DNA of 64,000 nt from positions 1-64,000 of the forward strand of contig VTPC01004683.1 of NCBI GenBank assembly GCA_011009095.1. The letters run 5' to 3'. This document shows positions 21,966-34,480 of this stretch, in pieces. The notes beneath the pieces were generated by a model. That model ran no database searches. It worked only from the letters and a program-made list of their open reading frames with translations, and was not told the origin of the DNA. The translations under genes were made by a program, and so were the position numbers. Each line of letters opens with the position of its first letter. Position 1 is the first letter of the stretch. Source of the stretch: Ignelater luminosus (lineage: Eukaryota; Arthropoda; Insecta; Coleoptera; Elateridae).

Positions 21966-23236
21966 ATACTTTATAGGGAATTTCAAATTAAAGAATATTA
22001 GTCGTCCTCATATTATTTGAGATGTATAAATTTTAAAGAAATTGCACTAATTAAGAACAATAAATTTATTATTAAAGTGGAAGTTTTCATTGGAATTGTC
22101 TCAAGACGTTTAAAAATCCACATAAAAATTACATGTCAATGAATAAAAACTACGTAGTCCAAGCACCGCCGTCCGCCATGTCTGTTTTGTTTCTCGTGCT
22201 GCTGTCATTGCTCTATAAGGTTATGTCAGTATGTCAAATTTTTGTTTAATTATTTTCCATTCGTTTTTCCACAGATTCTATGTAAGATCTATTATATACA
22301 TGGTTTTACTTTAGTTAGAAAATGGAACAGTTCATTTTCTTAAAATATTCTTGTATTTTAGGTTCAGATTTTAAATTTTAAATTGCTAACCTCCAATTTC
22401 AAAAATGTCAAAATGTGTAGTGTCGAAAGCGCTACCAACGTTGTAAATAAACCATCGGAAAGCACTAGATAATTAGAACGTGAATTTTGAAATTTCTCTA
22501 ATAAGAGTTTCATGTATAAAATGTAAACATATTTTAATTGTTTTTAAAATTTTGTGTCACTAAAATAGTTGTAGAGCTGTCGATAAATTTGGGTTTTATA
22601 TTTATGTAGTATGTATACTATCGGTGCTTCTATATTTCTAAATCTAGTTAACCTGGAAATATCAATTGATGTCACACGACGGCCATTATGAATTCCGACG
22701 TTTTCGCGCTTTTCGTGAGGAAACCATTTGAATTTCAATAATTGTTTTCTTGTAGAATTATAGTCAAAATTACGTTTTAATGATTTTTTGAGACTTATTA
22801 GGTGTTGCTGCTTTTGAAAATAAATGCAATAAAGAATTTGCATATTCTCCAGGAACTTATTTATTTTTCTAATGATAATTTCCTAAGTCGCCTTAGTTAT
22901 TTATTAAAAAGAAATACGAAAAAGTGTCTGTACTTCCATTATAGTGCTACTGTACAAGTTCAAGCTGTTATTTTGGTAAAACCATTTTTAAAAATCGATT
23001 TTCAAGGTTTTTTCCCGTAAGATAACACTGAAAACTGAGAAACGTTTGTGTATAATTTAGAGTTATCAAGGTAATTCTTTAAAATACATAATTGAAGACT
23101 TCAATTCTGTCAAGTAATTTGACTTAATTCGTTTTGACATATTTAGATAGATCATTTGACCTACGGTCTCTTGGGATTTTTTCCTCCAGTTTTGTCCTGT
23201 ATTTTAAATATTGACTTATTTCTTTTTGTTTTGCAG
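21966..23236. other. Upstream region of COX5A
   Basis: AT-rich; should contain the COX5A promoter and a 5' UTR exon, because the coding start abuts a perfect acceptor (TTTTGTTTTGCAG then ATG). A candidate donor is CCCGTAAG near 23016. No other gene is seen. Confidence 0.35.
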
Positions 23237-26200
23237 ATGTCTCTCGTAAGAACTGCAGCTGGTAAAGTTTTTGAGCAAATGGCGAGATTGGTTCGCCCAG
23301 CTCGTCGCAACATCTACCATTATCAACTACTTCATGAACCCATTGATGATCTAATTCACAGGTTAGTGAAATTTCTTTAGTTGTTTTAGAATATCTCAGT
23401 AGAGATTTTGTGTTTGACATTCCTCCAGAGTGATTTACGAACTCAACAACAAACGTGTTCTATGGATTTTATTTGTAAGAAACTTTAAGGATTTTAAGTC
23501 AAAGTTTGCTTATAATACGTTATGGTTTTGACATTTAACTTAACCTCAATGCTTAACAAATGACATAATTAACATTGACACTGGTAACAAATGAAGGTAA
23601 AACTAAAAAGATGGTCTGCGCTGTTGAGACGTCTTATTATTACGTTAAATAACGTAAATAATAATTTCAAATTTAGTATACTTTAGTCAGGGTAATTGTA
23701 TATTGTAGAATATGACTTTTTTTTTAAAGTTTGTTATCAGCTAAAATAACTTCTTGAAATAAAAGTTCCTAGCCAACTTATAGTTTTACAGAACATGGCA
23801 ACAAGGCGAACAAATCTTTTTAATTTTAATTTTAATTGTTCTCAACGTAAATGGCTGGTCTAATATTTGAGGTTAAATTATTCTTTATTGTATTTTACTT
23901 TTAACTATCTTTACTCGTAATACAACGTAATTTACAGAACAAATAAAAATTGTTTTGAACACATTAGAAAGTGCATTAGCTATAATTAACTTACAATAAT
24001 TTGTGTGTTATCTCTGAAAGCAATTTAATTACATATTTTTCCGAATCTCAAAATAGTCTAAATTATTCTTTTTATGTAAATGTTTGTAATTTGCAAAGTC
24101 AACTACATGATATTTATTTAAACTAATATACGTCAAACACAAACACGTACCTACAAGTTTTTAAATTACCTGTTTATCGACTGCATTTTCAATCGCTCGA
24201 TATTTGTAGAAAGAAGTTGTTCAACGTGACTTCTTTCTAACAAAACCTGTCGTATAAAACCAGATGATTTATAAATAAGTACAGCAGGTATCAAGAATTG
24301 CGTTTCCAGACTACAGATTATTATTAATTTGATTTCTACCTATTTGATAGTTTTTATATTTATAAAGAGGATTATTATATTTTTTTCTAATTTTTTAAAA
24401 GTGTTAAAATATTAATGTCAGTGAAAACATGCTTTCTGTTTAAGCATGAAGGATTTAATAATTGACTTTGTAGCGAGATGAAATTAAAAATGTGATAATT
24501 GTTGCTTCGATTTGTCATTTACCTACTTTTAGTTTGTGAGCAATCTGTTGTGTATTTTTTAATTAACATCTTTTAGAATAGTTTCTTGTGCTTAAAACAA
24601 AACAATTAGCAATTTGTTTTGCACTAGTATTTGCGCACAATATTTTCTCAAAATGAATGTCAACACTAATAAAAACAACAATTGGACTTTTCAAAATCTC
24701 TCCATTTGGACGACTTTAAGGGTCACAGATTTTTTTGCTAAATGTTTCAAAAACAGGATGGAATTATTGTATAAAAATCGAGCCTACTTTACCAAATAAT
24801 ATTTTTTTTCTACGGGTAGTACACCATTCCCAAGATACAGGGTGTTGAAGTTTAATTTAAAATTTCTAGTTTCTTCAATATTTCAAGAATAAAATGAGGT
24901 ATCGAAATGAAAAATGTCACTGTAAGGTGTATATTATTTTTCGTAGTTTTATGTTTGATATCTTCATCAGAGGCGAGATTTTGGGAGAGGGAGTGCTAGG
25001 CCCCTACCCTAAATAAAATCGTTAGACCACTGAAAGATTGAAAATTTTTTTCTCGGAATTAGCAATTAGCATTTTTCTCGTGGAATGCGTCAGTTTATAA
25101 TAAAATTGGATTCTTCTAAACCTCTCTAATTCAACGGGGATAGGGTAGTTTGACACCCAGAATTTCGGAAACGGTACATTTCTGGACACAGGTTTCTTTA
25201 AATTCTTCTAGATATTTATTACACGCCTAAAGAGTTTTCGACACTATTTCCCTGTATCTCTCATCAAATAATAAATCGCGTCTTGTACTTATTTACATTG
25301 TTGTCTAAATTGAAAGCGAAAAACGAAGGTATTTTTAACTTGGTAATAATAAATTTAGTAATGGAACTGTTTACTTATTCCATCAGTAGGTATGTAATAT
25401 AATAATTACATACATAAAAGCAATCATTTCACATTCACTTGCAAAACAACAAAATAATTAGATTTGCTTTAATAATAAGTTGTTTACCTAGTATGTTTAC
25501 ATTTTAATACGTTTCGAAAGAATTATATTATTTGCATTAACAAACTTGAGATTATGAATAATAGTGAAGTTAATTAAGAGTTTGCATGTATTTACTGTGA
25601 AAATTTCTAATCTGAAGACGCTTATAAAAGCCTGTTTTGCAGTTTCAGTTATGAATGTTAATAACATCTAAGTTTAATTATTTTCTTTAGTTTGAAAATA
25701 GATTTTTAAAAATTCAGACATTAATTTGTTCTCAAGACAAAATCCTTCCTTTCTCATTTCCAAAACAGAACGAAGCTCGACATTCTTTAGTTGAATTATT
25801 TTTTGTTTGAATTCTAAAGCTTGAAGATTCCATTTTTGAAGTTATTTATCAAAATGTAAACTTTCCACGCGGAGAGAGTCGATACTCATTGACAAATTTC
25901 ACTAAAGTATGTTGACAAATAGAAAAAGTAGACCGTAAAGTTCAAAATAGAGGCAAGTCGAGCGTTTAGTAATTTCGCAATCCGCAACCTATTTCCAATC
26001 CCATTAATTTGTTATCGTTATTTTTAATTCCCTTTCCTTAATCCCATCATTTTCTTTCCCATTTCCAGATATGAATGTTTCTTCTGCCGCCAAGACATTG
26101 ATGGCTGGGACATCCGCCAAGCAATGAACGACCTTGCCGGTATGGACATGGTGTCCGATCCTCGCATCATTATAGCCGCGTTATATGCGTGCAGAAGAGT

Positions 26201-26393
26201 TAACGAATACGCTCTGGCTGTGCGCTACTTGGAGAGTGTCAAGTATAAATGCGGACCTAACGTCGATAGGATTTACCCTTATCTCCTGCAGGAGATAGCT
26301 CCGACTCTAAATGAACTTGGTATCGATACCCCTGAAGCTTTGGGTTATGACAAACCTGAATTGTTCCTTGTTGATGTTGATATGATTCACTAA
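23237..26393 (+). CDS. COX5A: Cytochrome c oxidase subunit 5A, mitochondrial
   Basis: Coding exons 23237-23361 and 26069-26393 (phase 2 junction CAC AG / A TAT) give 149 residues, the usual insect length. Nuclear-encoded matrix-side subunit of respiratory complex IV, which transfers electrons from cytochrome c to oxygen. The first ~26 residues (MSLVRTAAGKVFEQMARLVR) are basic and amphipathic, as expected of a mitochondrial presequence. The mature part shows family hallmarks: RYECFFCRQDIDGWDIRQAMNDL, RIIIAALYACRRVNEYALAVRYLE, YPYLLQEIAPTLNELGI and LGYDKPEL. Exon 1 starts exactly at an acceptor, so a 5' UTR exon lies upstream. The 2.7-kb intron holds repeat DNA. Odd points are the CFFC pair near residue 46, where many insects have other residues, and a C-terminal LVDVDMIH. 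Confidence 0.96.
24830..25200 (-). repeat. Copy of the CCTGTATCTCG dispersed repeat inside the COX5A intron
   Basis: Reverse-complement counterpart of 7665-8005: TACAGGGTGTTGAAGTTTAA, ATAAAATGAGGTATCG, TTTGATATCTTCATCAGAGG and AGACCACTGAAAGATTG occur in mirrored order. It is moderately diverged, hence an old insertion. Confidence 0.72.
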
Positions 26394-26525
26394 TTTCTTT
26401 TTAACGCATCCATTTTGTTTTTTTACTGGTTCGGTTGATTATGTTGAAGGTATTAATTTAATTATGAAAGCTAACAAGATTGTTGCTATGTATGGTTTTT
26501 GTTATAACATATGTATTTTCGTTTG

Positions 26526-26531
26526 AATAAA
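26526..26531 (+). terminator. COX5A polyadenylation signal
   Basis: AATAAA lies 133 bases after the stop codon, overlapping a second AATAAA (AATAAATAAAG). No competing signal is closer. Confidence 0.7.
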
Positions 26532-26539
26532 TAAAGATC

Positions 26540-28765
26540 CTTCTATTTGCATTTGGAGCAAAGCAAATATTGATATTATTTTGTAAGTGAATCTTAGCTT
26601 GCTGGTTAGAACCATATATGCTAATAGAAATAATAAAATGAAAATGCGAAGAAATCCATAGAAAATGTGGATCAATACTTAATTTTGATCAGCTAGTTTT
26701 CGAGTAATCTCAAGTCTAAGATTGCAGTTTTATGCATAGACATTTATGGCGATTAGTACACCTGAAACCACATTCAAATCATCAAAAATGTATGATACAA
26801 TAGTAAACTTTTAACAAAGATCATTTGTATTATTAGTTCAATCAAATTAATCTTTCTTCAATTGAAACTGAAACAGGGACAACGTTGCACAGCTGCATTT
26901 TTACCTGAGATAGAACTTTTTTTAAATATTTTGAAGCAATAAAAATTACCAAGACGTGATACAGTACACGTTTCTCTTAATTAGCAATATGATATTGAAA
27001 AACCTATAAATTTGTGAAATATCCGCAATAACCGTTATGTCATCTTCTCGAATCAAAATTGAAATAAGTCAATGGTCAGATTTGGAGATTCATAGCTAGC
27101 TCTGGTAATGCTGGCTATACCGTCATTTTCATGCATTTTGACGAAAATTTTTAGTTGCTTTTAGTTGTAATATAATCAAACTGAACGTGATCTGCCAATC
27201 ATTATTTGCCTATTTGACAATTTATTGCCTGTCAAATAATTTGTTCAACTATACAAGACACCTAACCTATTTATTTCTAAGTTGACAGATGTGTTAATCA
27301 CGTTTTTAATAAACCATATTCGAACAACGAAGAAGTAATAAAAATACGACTCTTTTTAACATTTTCTATTTTATATTTTATTAATTCAATTGACAGAAAA
27401 GTATAATCTTGAGATTTGGCATACAGTTACTGAAAAAGAAATCTTTTATTAGAAAAATTTGACATTGCAAAATCTGAAACACTTGAAACGCGTTGTTGAT
27501 TTTTTCAAGGTTTATTATATTTTTTGCACGATCGAAAATAAAATTCAAATTAATTAATAATTAATTAATAGTAAAGAGATACATGCGTCACAGATTTATT
27601 TTTAATCAAAGACAACTCGCACCTATTTGAAATGTATGTTGAAAAAAGAGACATAAAAACAATTTTCCGTTTAAGATTAATAAAAGTTAATTCTAAAATT
27701 AATTTATATGCACTTTTTAAAAATTGTTTTCAGTTATTGCTAGGATGTGTAGAAAGTTTTCAGTTGGGCTATTTATTGATTTGAAGCATCTGGATCACAC
27801 AAGTGACGCATGTATCTCTTTACGTGAAATAGATATTATTACCTAATTGAAATTTTAAGAAATACCCTAACAAAATATAGAATTGAATACTTTCAAGTTA
27901 CCTTTGATTTGGTTGCTAGGTATCTAATGCTGTTACTATGGAAATTTGCAAATAAAAAAAATAAAAGCTACAGTTTGGTTTTGTTTTTCGATTTTTCTAA
28001 TTACAGTTTTAAATATAAATTTGTATTGTAAGTGTATGGTTACCTAAAGCTTGCTGTTGTTTTCTATTAAATTTTCAAGGTAAGTGTAAGGGTTAGGTTT
28101 GTATCTTTTTTGAGTTCCTAGAATTTTTAGTAATTTTTTTCAATGATAACATAATATCTTGTCAATCAAGTAAGTAGCAATATCTGATGAACTGATATAT
28201 ATATATATAAAACCTAACCTTTACTGGAAAATAGTACAACTGATTTTTGTCATGGGATTAGACTATAAGTACCCGGATAAAAATCCTCAGATAACTATAA
28301 TTGAAATTTGAACCAAAATCGGCTCTAGAAATATCCCAGTTTTTTCTTAGGAAAGTTACAACGCGTGAATCAAAGAACAACAATGTCCGAATTAGGGCAT
28401 CTTCAAATGGAGAAGTGATTGGGTACTAGAAGAGAGGCAGGCAGGTAGGTAAGGAGGCTGGGAGATCAGGCCAACTAGCTTTTAAATTACGTATATGGGG
28501 ATTCCTTGAAGTAAAGATTAAAATTAAAAATAAATTGTAACAGTTACTATATGATGTATCAGTTTCGTTAGTCTCTTTAAGACACTTGAACTGTCAACAC
28601 GCAAAATACGAATATTTATGTGGGGACTCTTAGATAAGTAAAGTTGGCGTTTCTCATTAAACAACAATACATTACGTTATTCCGACTGCGATCCATATTG
28701 AATCAAATCTATATTGTAAAGTTTTTGTATTCATTCCCATAATTTAGACTCGCGAAGTACCTCTC
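26540..28765. other. AT-rich intergenic DNA 3' of COX5A
   Basis: No gene recognised. A TA dinucleotide run occurs near 28196-28208, and a repeat fragment (GGTCAGATTTGGAGATTC) near 27073. Confidence 0.4.
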
Positions 28766-29500
28766 CTACACAAAGGTATAGGTATAGAAGCTACTTCTAT
28801 CAGATAGCCTTGGTGTTAGGAACTCTCCTGAAGTCATCTCCTCTTCAGCCAGAGCAATAGTACACATTTTATGATGAAACGGGGAATCGAACTGCTTAAA
28901 CACGGATCTGGGTCTGGTAGATGAGGTTTGGTGTGAAACAGCTCGCACAGATTAAACAGCTCATTTTCTTCGTTGTCTGATACTATTCAGTGGAACATCC
29001 TGGAGAGTGCAAAATCATGGCCGCTTGTAGCTATAAGCGGCGTTGTCACCTTGTCGTTCTTCCAGATATTTGAAGTACATTCCGGACGAACCTGGAGCCT
29101 TTTATATACGGGATAAACGGCTAGAGTAGGTATAGGTGGTGCGGACAGTTTGCAGTCACTCACTCCTCTCCAAGCAATCTTCCAGACCATAATCAGGGGA
29201 TTCCGGTAAATTTCCCGGACCTTTCCCTAACCACCATATCCATCCTATGAAGCAGAGCTTCTTCTCGGCTAGACTGGTGATGGGAGTCGCCAGAGTCGTA
29301 TAAGACGCCATTGAACAACGGTAAAGGTGGAGAACAGTTCAGGTGGCGACGAAAAAGATATGAAACATTAGTTTCAAAGACGCGTCGATGTCAAGAATAC
29401 TTATGTGTCGTAGATATTATGTTAGACATCTAGCTCGCTAGTAGGCGAAAGGCACAGGTGTACCACCGCCATGACTGACTTAGGTTGACACCACATTGAC
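28766..29500 (-). other. Unidentified promoter-like segment
   Basis: The minus strand reads TATATAAAAGGCTCCAGG near 29110, a good TATA box, followed by short open frames (29190-28987 and 28948-28766) without known motifs. GC content is higher than around it. It may be a decayed element promoter or LTR; no terminal repeats were found to decide. Confidence 0.25.
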
Positions 29501-31700
29501 AGTGGACTTCAAAGAATTGAATTATAATGGATTCTTCGCATGCTAAGTTTCAATTCGGAGTTAAGATAGCCCCTTGTTTGGATCTCCGGGAGGGGCAGTG
29601 TACGAAGAGCAAAGGTGAAGGAAAAAAAGAAGAAAAAAGAAAAGATTGAGGTTGAATACATGGAACGTCAGAACCCTCTTTCAACATGAAAAGTTTGAAG
29701 ATTTAAGAAGGAAGATGCTGATTAACAAGGTGGATATTATAGGTGTCAGTCAAGTCAGATGGGAGGAAAGCGGTGTAGAAGAGTGTGGGAATTGTGGAAG
29801 TACCGAGGAAAATGGGTTTTATTGTTAGTAAGAATGTTAGGCCATGCATAAGTAAGGTTATCTACGATAGTGACATGATTATAGCTAATAAATACAGACG
29901 TCACCAAAAAATATTCTAGTCATCAGGTATATGGTACATGCCGACCAGTGACCATGATGATGATGAAGTAGAAGAAGTTTATGAAAGAATAGAAAACATA
30001 ATAAGAAGTGAATGCAAAGAATACTGCAAGATGATAATAGGAGACCGAAATGCAAATGTGGAAGAGGGGAAAAGTGGATAGAGTGGCCGAAAAGTACGGA
30101 TCGGGGCAACGCAATGATCGTGGAGATAGACTGATTGAGCTTTCTAAAGAAAACACTGTGTTCAAAAATCATAAAAGGAGGCTGTATACGTGGAAGACAC
30201 ATGGTGATGCATATAGGAGGCAGATCGGATTTCATTCTGATACAGAAACGGTTTAGGAACGGTGGCGGATATTTACAGCAATCATATACTGTTGGTAGCA
30301 GAGGTAGAGATAAGATTCAAAAGAATCAAGAAAGCAGCTACCATGAAGAAGTGAGATTTGGAAAGGTTAAAGAAGTTAAAGAAAGAGGAAATAGGGCAAG
30401 AAATAAAAAGAGAAATATAGAATTCAGTTAAAGATACTGCCTCAGAAAGTGCAGAAGAGAAGTGGGCAGGATAAAGGCAGGTATAGAAGAAAATTAGTAA
30501 AAAAATGATTGGCTATAGAAAGGGAAGGAAGATAAAGAAGCCGTGGATTACATCCGAAATGGAAGCCAAAATAGACGAGAGAAGAAGATTCAGAAACCAA
30601 AATACGAAAGAAAGAACGAAGTGTTACAGCAAACAAGGCGAGGAATTATTGGTTTGAGAAAGAATGCTAGGAAATAAAGGAGCTAGAAAGAGTTGGGAGG
30701 TATGACATTCTCTACAATAAGGTTAAATCTATTAGCTGGTACGGAAGGAAGCGACATGTTGGAAATGGAAGTAAGGTAGCCATAGAGAGCAAAGAGGGAG
30801 TGTTACTGGAGCCAGAGAAAAACTACAAGAACTGAAAACAGAAAGAGAAGAAGAAGGAGGAGGATAATATGGGAGATGGAATTTAAAACGGAAGTGGCGG
30901 CGGCAATAAAGGAAATGAAAGAAGGGAAGGCAGAGGGAGTGGACGGGACACCAGTTGAGCTGATAAAGTGTTTGCAGGGAGAAGGATTGAAGGAGGTCAC
31001 ATCACTCTACGGTATGATTTACTAGAATGGACAATGGCCAAACGATTTTGTACGGTCGGAGAAAAATATTGGAGGGGAAGAAGATATTGTGGTAAATATA
31101 AATAGATGGAGAAAGAATTGAGCAAGTGGACAGATATCAGTATTTGGGTAGAGAACTAACAACAAGCTGGAGAAGTGAGAATGAGATAAAAACAAGGATT
31201 GAATGGAAAAGGAAGCTTTTTTGAGAAAATGGAGAGTAGTAACAAATTAAATCAATTTAGATCTACGGAAAAAGTTGGAGAAGTGTTTTCGACGGAGTGT
31301 GTTTCTGCAAGAAAGTGAGACATCGATACTGCTGAAGAAAGACAAAGTAAGGATTGCTGCTTTTGAGATGTGATTGTGGAGAAGACTTTTAGGCATTAAA
31401 TGGACAGATCGGATAAGAAATAAGGAAGTTTTGGAGAGCGCAGGGGAACGAAAGGATGTAAACAAGAGGAAAAAGAACTGGATAGGATATGTACTGAGGA
31501 GGGGTTACTTAATGAAACGCGTCTTATGGTAGAGGGTTTTGTCACAGGAGAGAAAAGAAAAAGAAAGAGAAGGTTGAAGATGACGGACGATCTGAAAGGG
31601 AATGAGGATATGTTGGTATTAAGAGGAGAACACAGAAGAGGACAGTGTGGAGAAGTCCCTAGGAAGGACCTGTGGAAACACAGACAACTTTTGATGATCT
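29500..31700 (+). mobile_element. RTE-type LINE, internally deleted and decayed
   Basis: Endonuclease start at 29646 (LNTWNVRTLFQHEKFEDLRR, VDIIGVSQVRWEESG), endonuclease end near 30040-30250 (GSGQRNDRGDRLIELS, RRLYTWKTHGDA, RRQIGF), reverse transcriptase start at 30870-31040 (AAAIKEMKEGKAEGVDGTPV, GQWPNDFV), then a large deletion to the post-RT region at 31085-31700 (GERIEQVDRYQYLG, RTRIEW). The C-terminal part shows RKKNWIGYVLRRGYLMKRVL and ends in PRKDLWKHRQLL. Stops and frameshifts are frequent. The ~120 bp before 29646 look like its 5' UTR. Plus-strand purine bias (AG-rich) is marked. Confidence 0.85.
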
Positions 31701-32205
31701 AACTAGCAAAACGCATCAGTGGCTGTACTTTATTTGTGAAAATAATTGTAACGGTAACCTCCACAATGTTAATCGAACAGTTCAACAAAAAGTTGAATGG
31801 CGTGGTGATGATTTTGGCGGTCCTCAGGTATAGTAGTCTTACCCTGTAGACATTCCCATAGCAAAACCATTCTGAAGAGCACGAAACCCTGGCCCTGGTG
31901 GCTGTAGACCTCTTCCAGGTTGCTGTGTATCCTTCAGAAGAGCTTGAGGAAAGCCATCTGAAGCAGGTAGCGTGGGCAACTCGCAGGACTGAAGACAGCG
32001 AAACTGCAGTCAGGATGAATTTTTTGCCGCCTGATGGTAGACGATAGTGAGGATATTTGATGATATTTCTGTAGTTGGAGCCAATCCACCATCTCCACCA
32101 CAACACGTCTCTGTGAACACTAATTCTACAGCAACGTGGGTAGATAATTCATTGCCACCTAATTATATAAAAAGCATCCCTTTCAAATAAACATGAGAAC
32201 TTTTA
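31701..32205. other. Unassigned segment between LINE and piggyBac relic
   Basis: A 135-codon minus-strand frame (32106-31699) begins MLWWRWWIGSN and ends in MRFAS. A second minus frame across it is also fairly open (PASCPRYLLQMAFLKLF). No known family was recognised; it may be decayed transposon sequence. Confidence 0.3.
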
Positions 32206-32209
32206 GTAC

Positions 32210-33690
32210 CAATACCTGGACAGAGCCCCATTAACTTTTTTTCTTTACTATTCCATAAAAACTTCCAAAAGCTCATTATAGAAGAAACTAAGGCGTTCGT
32301 TGTTACGGTTTTATTTAGTGGTAAATTTGAGAAATCGCGGATGTCATTTTGGAAGGATCTAACTGCGAAAGAATTGCGTGTTTTTTTAATAGGCCTCCTT
32401 CTCCATACGGGAACAATTCAGCTACCCAGACTGCAAGATTACTAGAAAACAAACAATTTGTTCAACATATCGATCTTCAAGGAACAAATGAGCAAAAATA
32501 GATTTATGTTGATAATGAAGTGTCTTCAGTTTTTTCTGTATAGGAAGGCAAACAACCAGTACACATTGTGCTGATAATAATTAAATACTTTCTAGATAAA
32601 GAGCTTGCCCTGCATGAGAATATGATGTGGCGCGGGCGACTCGCGTTTAGACAGTACATTACAAATAAAAGACAAAAATACTACGTCAAGCTGTATATGC
32701 TGACAGAGCCCAATGGAACAGTATTAAGATTTCGAGTATACATATACCAAACCATGCAGAGTTGACCGGAAAAGGACATGCTTCCAAAATTGTCACAAAT
32801 TTGATGAACGGAAAGTTGAACCAGGGCCATGCATTGTACATGGATAACTATTACAATAGTTATTCATTGGCAGAAAAACTACTGCAAGCGGATACTTACT
32901 GCACTGGAACGTTGAGGGCTAATTTGAAGGAGAATCCCAAAGAAGTTTTCTGAAAAAAAAGCTTAAGAAACTAATGTTCAAAGAAGCTTGATGTGATGTA
33001 GGTATCAACAGAATTCAATAACCAATAACATTCACGAATAAAAGAGGGAAAAAATTGAACAACCGGAAGCGATTGTTCAATACAATAGGTACATGTCGGG
33101 AATAGATCATAAAGATCAGTTACAATCTTATTACCCATGTGAACGAAAAACAGTTCGTGGGTACAAAAAATTATTCATTAATGCCATGGCAGCTTATTAT
33201 GATCAATTCTCACCAATTGTTGAATCGTTATTCTGGTAGAAGGATGAATCTTTATGACTTCCTATTATCAATCATCAATTCTTTGCTTCCAGTCAAATTA
33301 CCACCGACAATTACTCAAGGTATATCCTCTTGTGCAGAACACATTATAAGCGTGATATCTGAGAAAAGCGAAGATGAAGGGAGTATGCAAAGGGTAAAAC
33401 ATAAAAGGTGCAGATTGTGTACCATGAAATGACGAGGTAGAAAGCAAACTATATATCAGTGTAATTATTGTAAAGACAAACCTGGGCTCTGTGTCACTTG
33501 TTTCGATGAATATCATGAATCACTGTAAAAGCTTGCATTTCTCAAAATGTTGCTAATTTAAGGAATATGTAAATAAACAAATAATAACTTGATTTCTTAG
33601 TGACTCCGATCGGAGTCGGCGGCTACTGCTATGAAAATTTTAAAAATTATTGCCACAAATGCCAACGACTCCGATGAGAGTCGATAATTT
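32210..33690 (+). mobile_element. piggyBac-like transposon relic
   Basis: Ordered DDE-transposase pieces of the piggyBac family: WKDLTAKELRVFLIGLLLHT (about 32350), KYFLDKELALHENMMWRGRL and FRQYITNKRQKYYVKLYMLT (32580-32720), TGKGHASKIVTNLMNGKLNQ and ALYMDNYYNS with a catalytic Asp (32762-32860), YNRYMSGIDHKDQLQSYYPC (33085-33145), and a C-terminal Cys-rich domain with RCRLC, CNYCKDKPGLCVTC (33405-33520). Several frameshifts and stops. Subterminal palindromes GACTCCGATCGGAGTC and GACTCCGATGAGAGTC lie at 33601 and 33668. Exact ends and TTAA target sites were not established. Confidence 0.85.
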
Positions 33691-33834
33691 TTTTCATTTT
33701 TAAGATATTTAATACTGAAATGCAATAAGCAATTGATTAGGGAATTATATATGCTGAATATCCCAATTTATAAGACTACTAGAGGTTGGCTTCTTGGGCG
33801 AGTCGGTCACAAGCGCGCTGGCAGCAAATGTGTT

Positions 33835-34260
33835 AAGAGTAGATTACCAGCGTTTTTTTTCAGAATGTTCACCGTTCTTTCCAGATATTCAGACATTCAA
33901 TAATATTATGAAACCCATATTTCTGTGTCTGTCCTTACTTTCGACTTGCAGCTTTGTAATTTTGTAAATTCTAGACGTACTGTTGATACGATCAACGTAG
34001 CGCGTAGCTTGACGAATAATCTAAAGATTCTTCTCTATTTTGAATGGCTTGACGTAATTTGTAATTTCGGACTTACGTTTTCTTGGTTACTTAGTATCTA
34101 TGCGTGTAGGATGATATAAAGCAAGGCTGGCGCAAATGAGAGACTAGGTGCTGAATGAATAAGACAATTAAGTCTGACATGCAACATCATCCTGATTTAC
34201 ACGCGAAGGCTCTTTAAAGAATTTCTCCGTGGGTGCCAAATACCCTAGCGCCAGCCCTGC
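33835..34260 (-). repeat. Satellite family member with short-TIR end unit
   Basis: Monomer-like blocks (TACCAGCGTTTTTTTT, AACCCATATTTCTG, GACGTACTGTTGATACGATC, TTGTAATTTCGGACTTAC) are followed by a ~130-bp unit bounded by AGCAAGGCTGGCGCAA (34130) and its inverse CTAGCGCCAGCCCTGCT (34246). Confidence 0.75.
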
Positions 34261-34261
34261 T

Positions 34262-34480
34262 TGTATAAATAGATTTCGGAACCGGTATAATCGATTTGAT
34301 TCCGTTTACGATTCTCTAATTCTGATTGTGATACTGATTCGGACATTGATGAATTTTATTTTAGTATTTCCTATACGGATTCCGGTTGCACTGTTTTTGT
34401 TTTTTAATGATTCCGATTCGGATTATGCTTCCTAGAATATTATTGGTTCCGTTTCCGATTCGGTTTCTTTCACTTTTCGA
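34262..34480. repeat. Degenerate GATTCCGATTCGG short-unit repeat
   Basis: GATTCCG, GATTCGG and TTCCGTTT motifs repeat irregularly. No coding meaning is supported. Confidence 0.5.

Noticed and set aside
23124-23420. Minus-strand 98-codon frame opposite COX5A exon 1
   Set aside because: Antisense shadow of a confidently identified exon.
31699-32106. 135-codon minus frame as a host gene
   Set aside because: No recognisable domain, two competing open frames, and position between two decayed transposons make a host gene unlikely.
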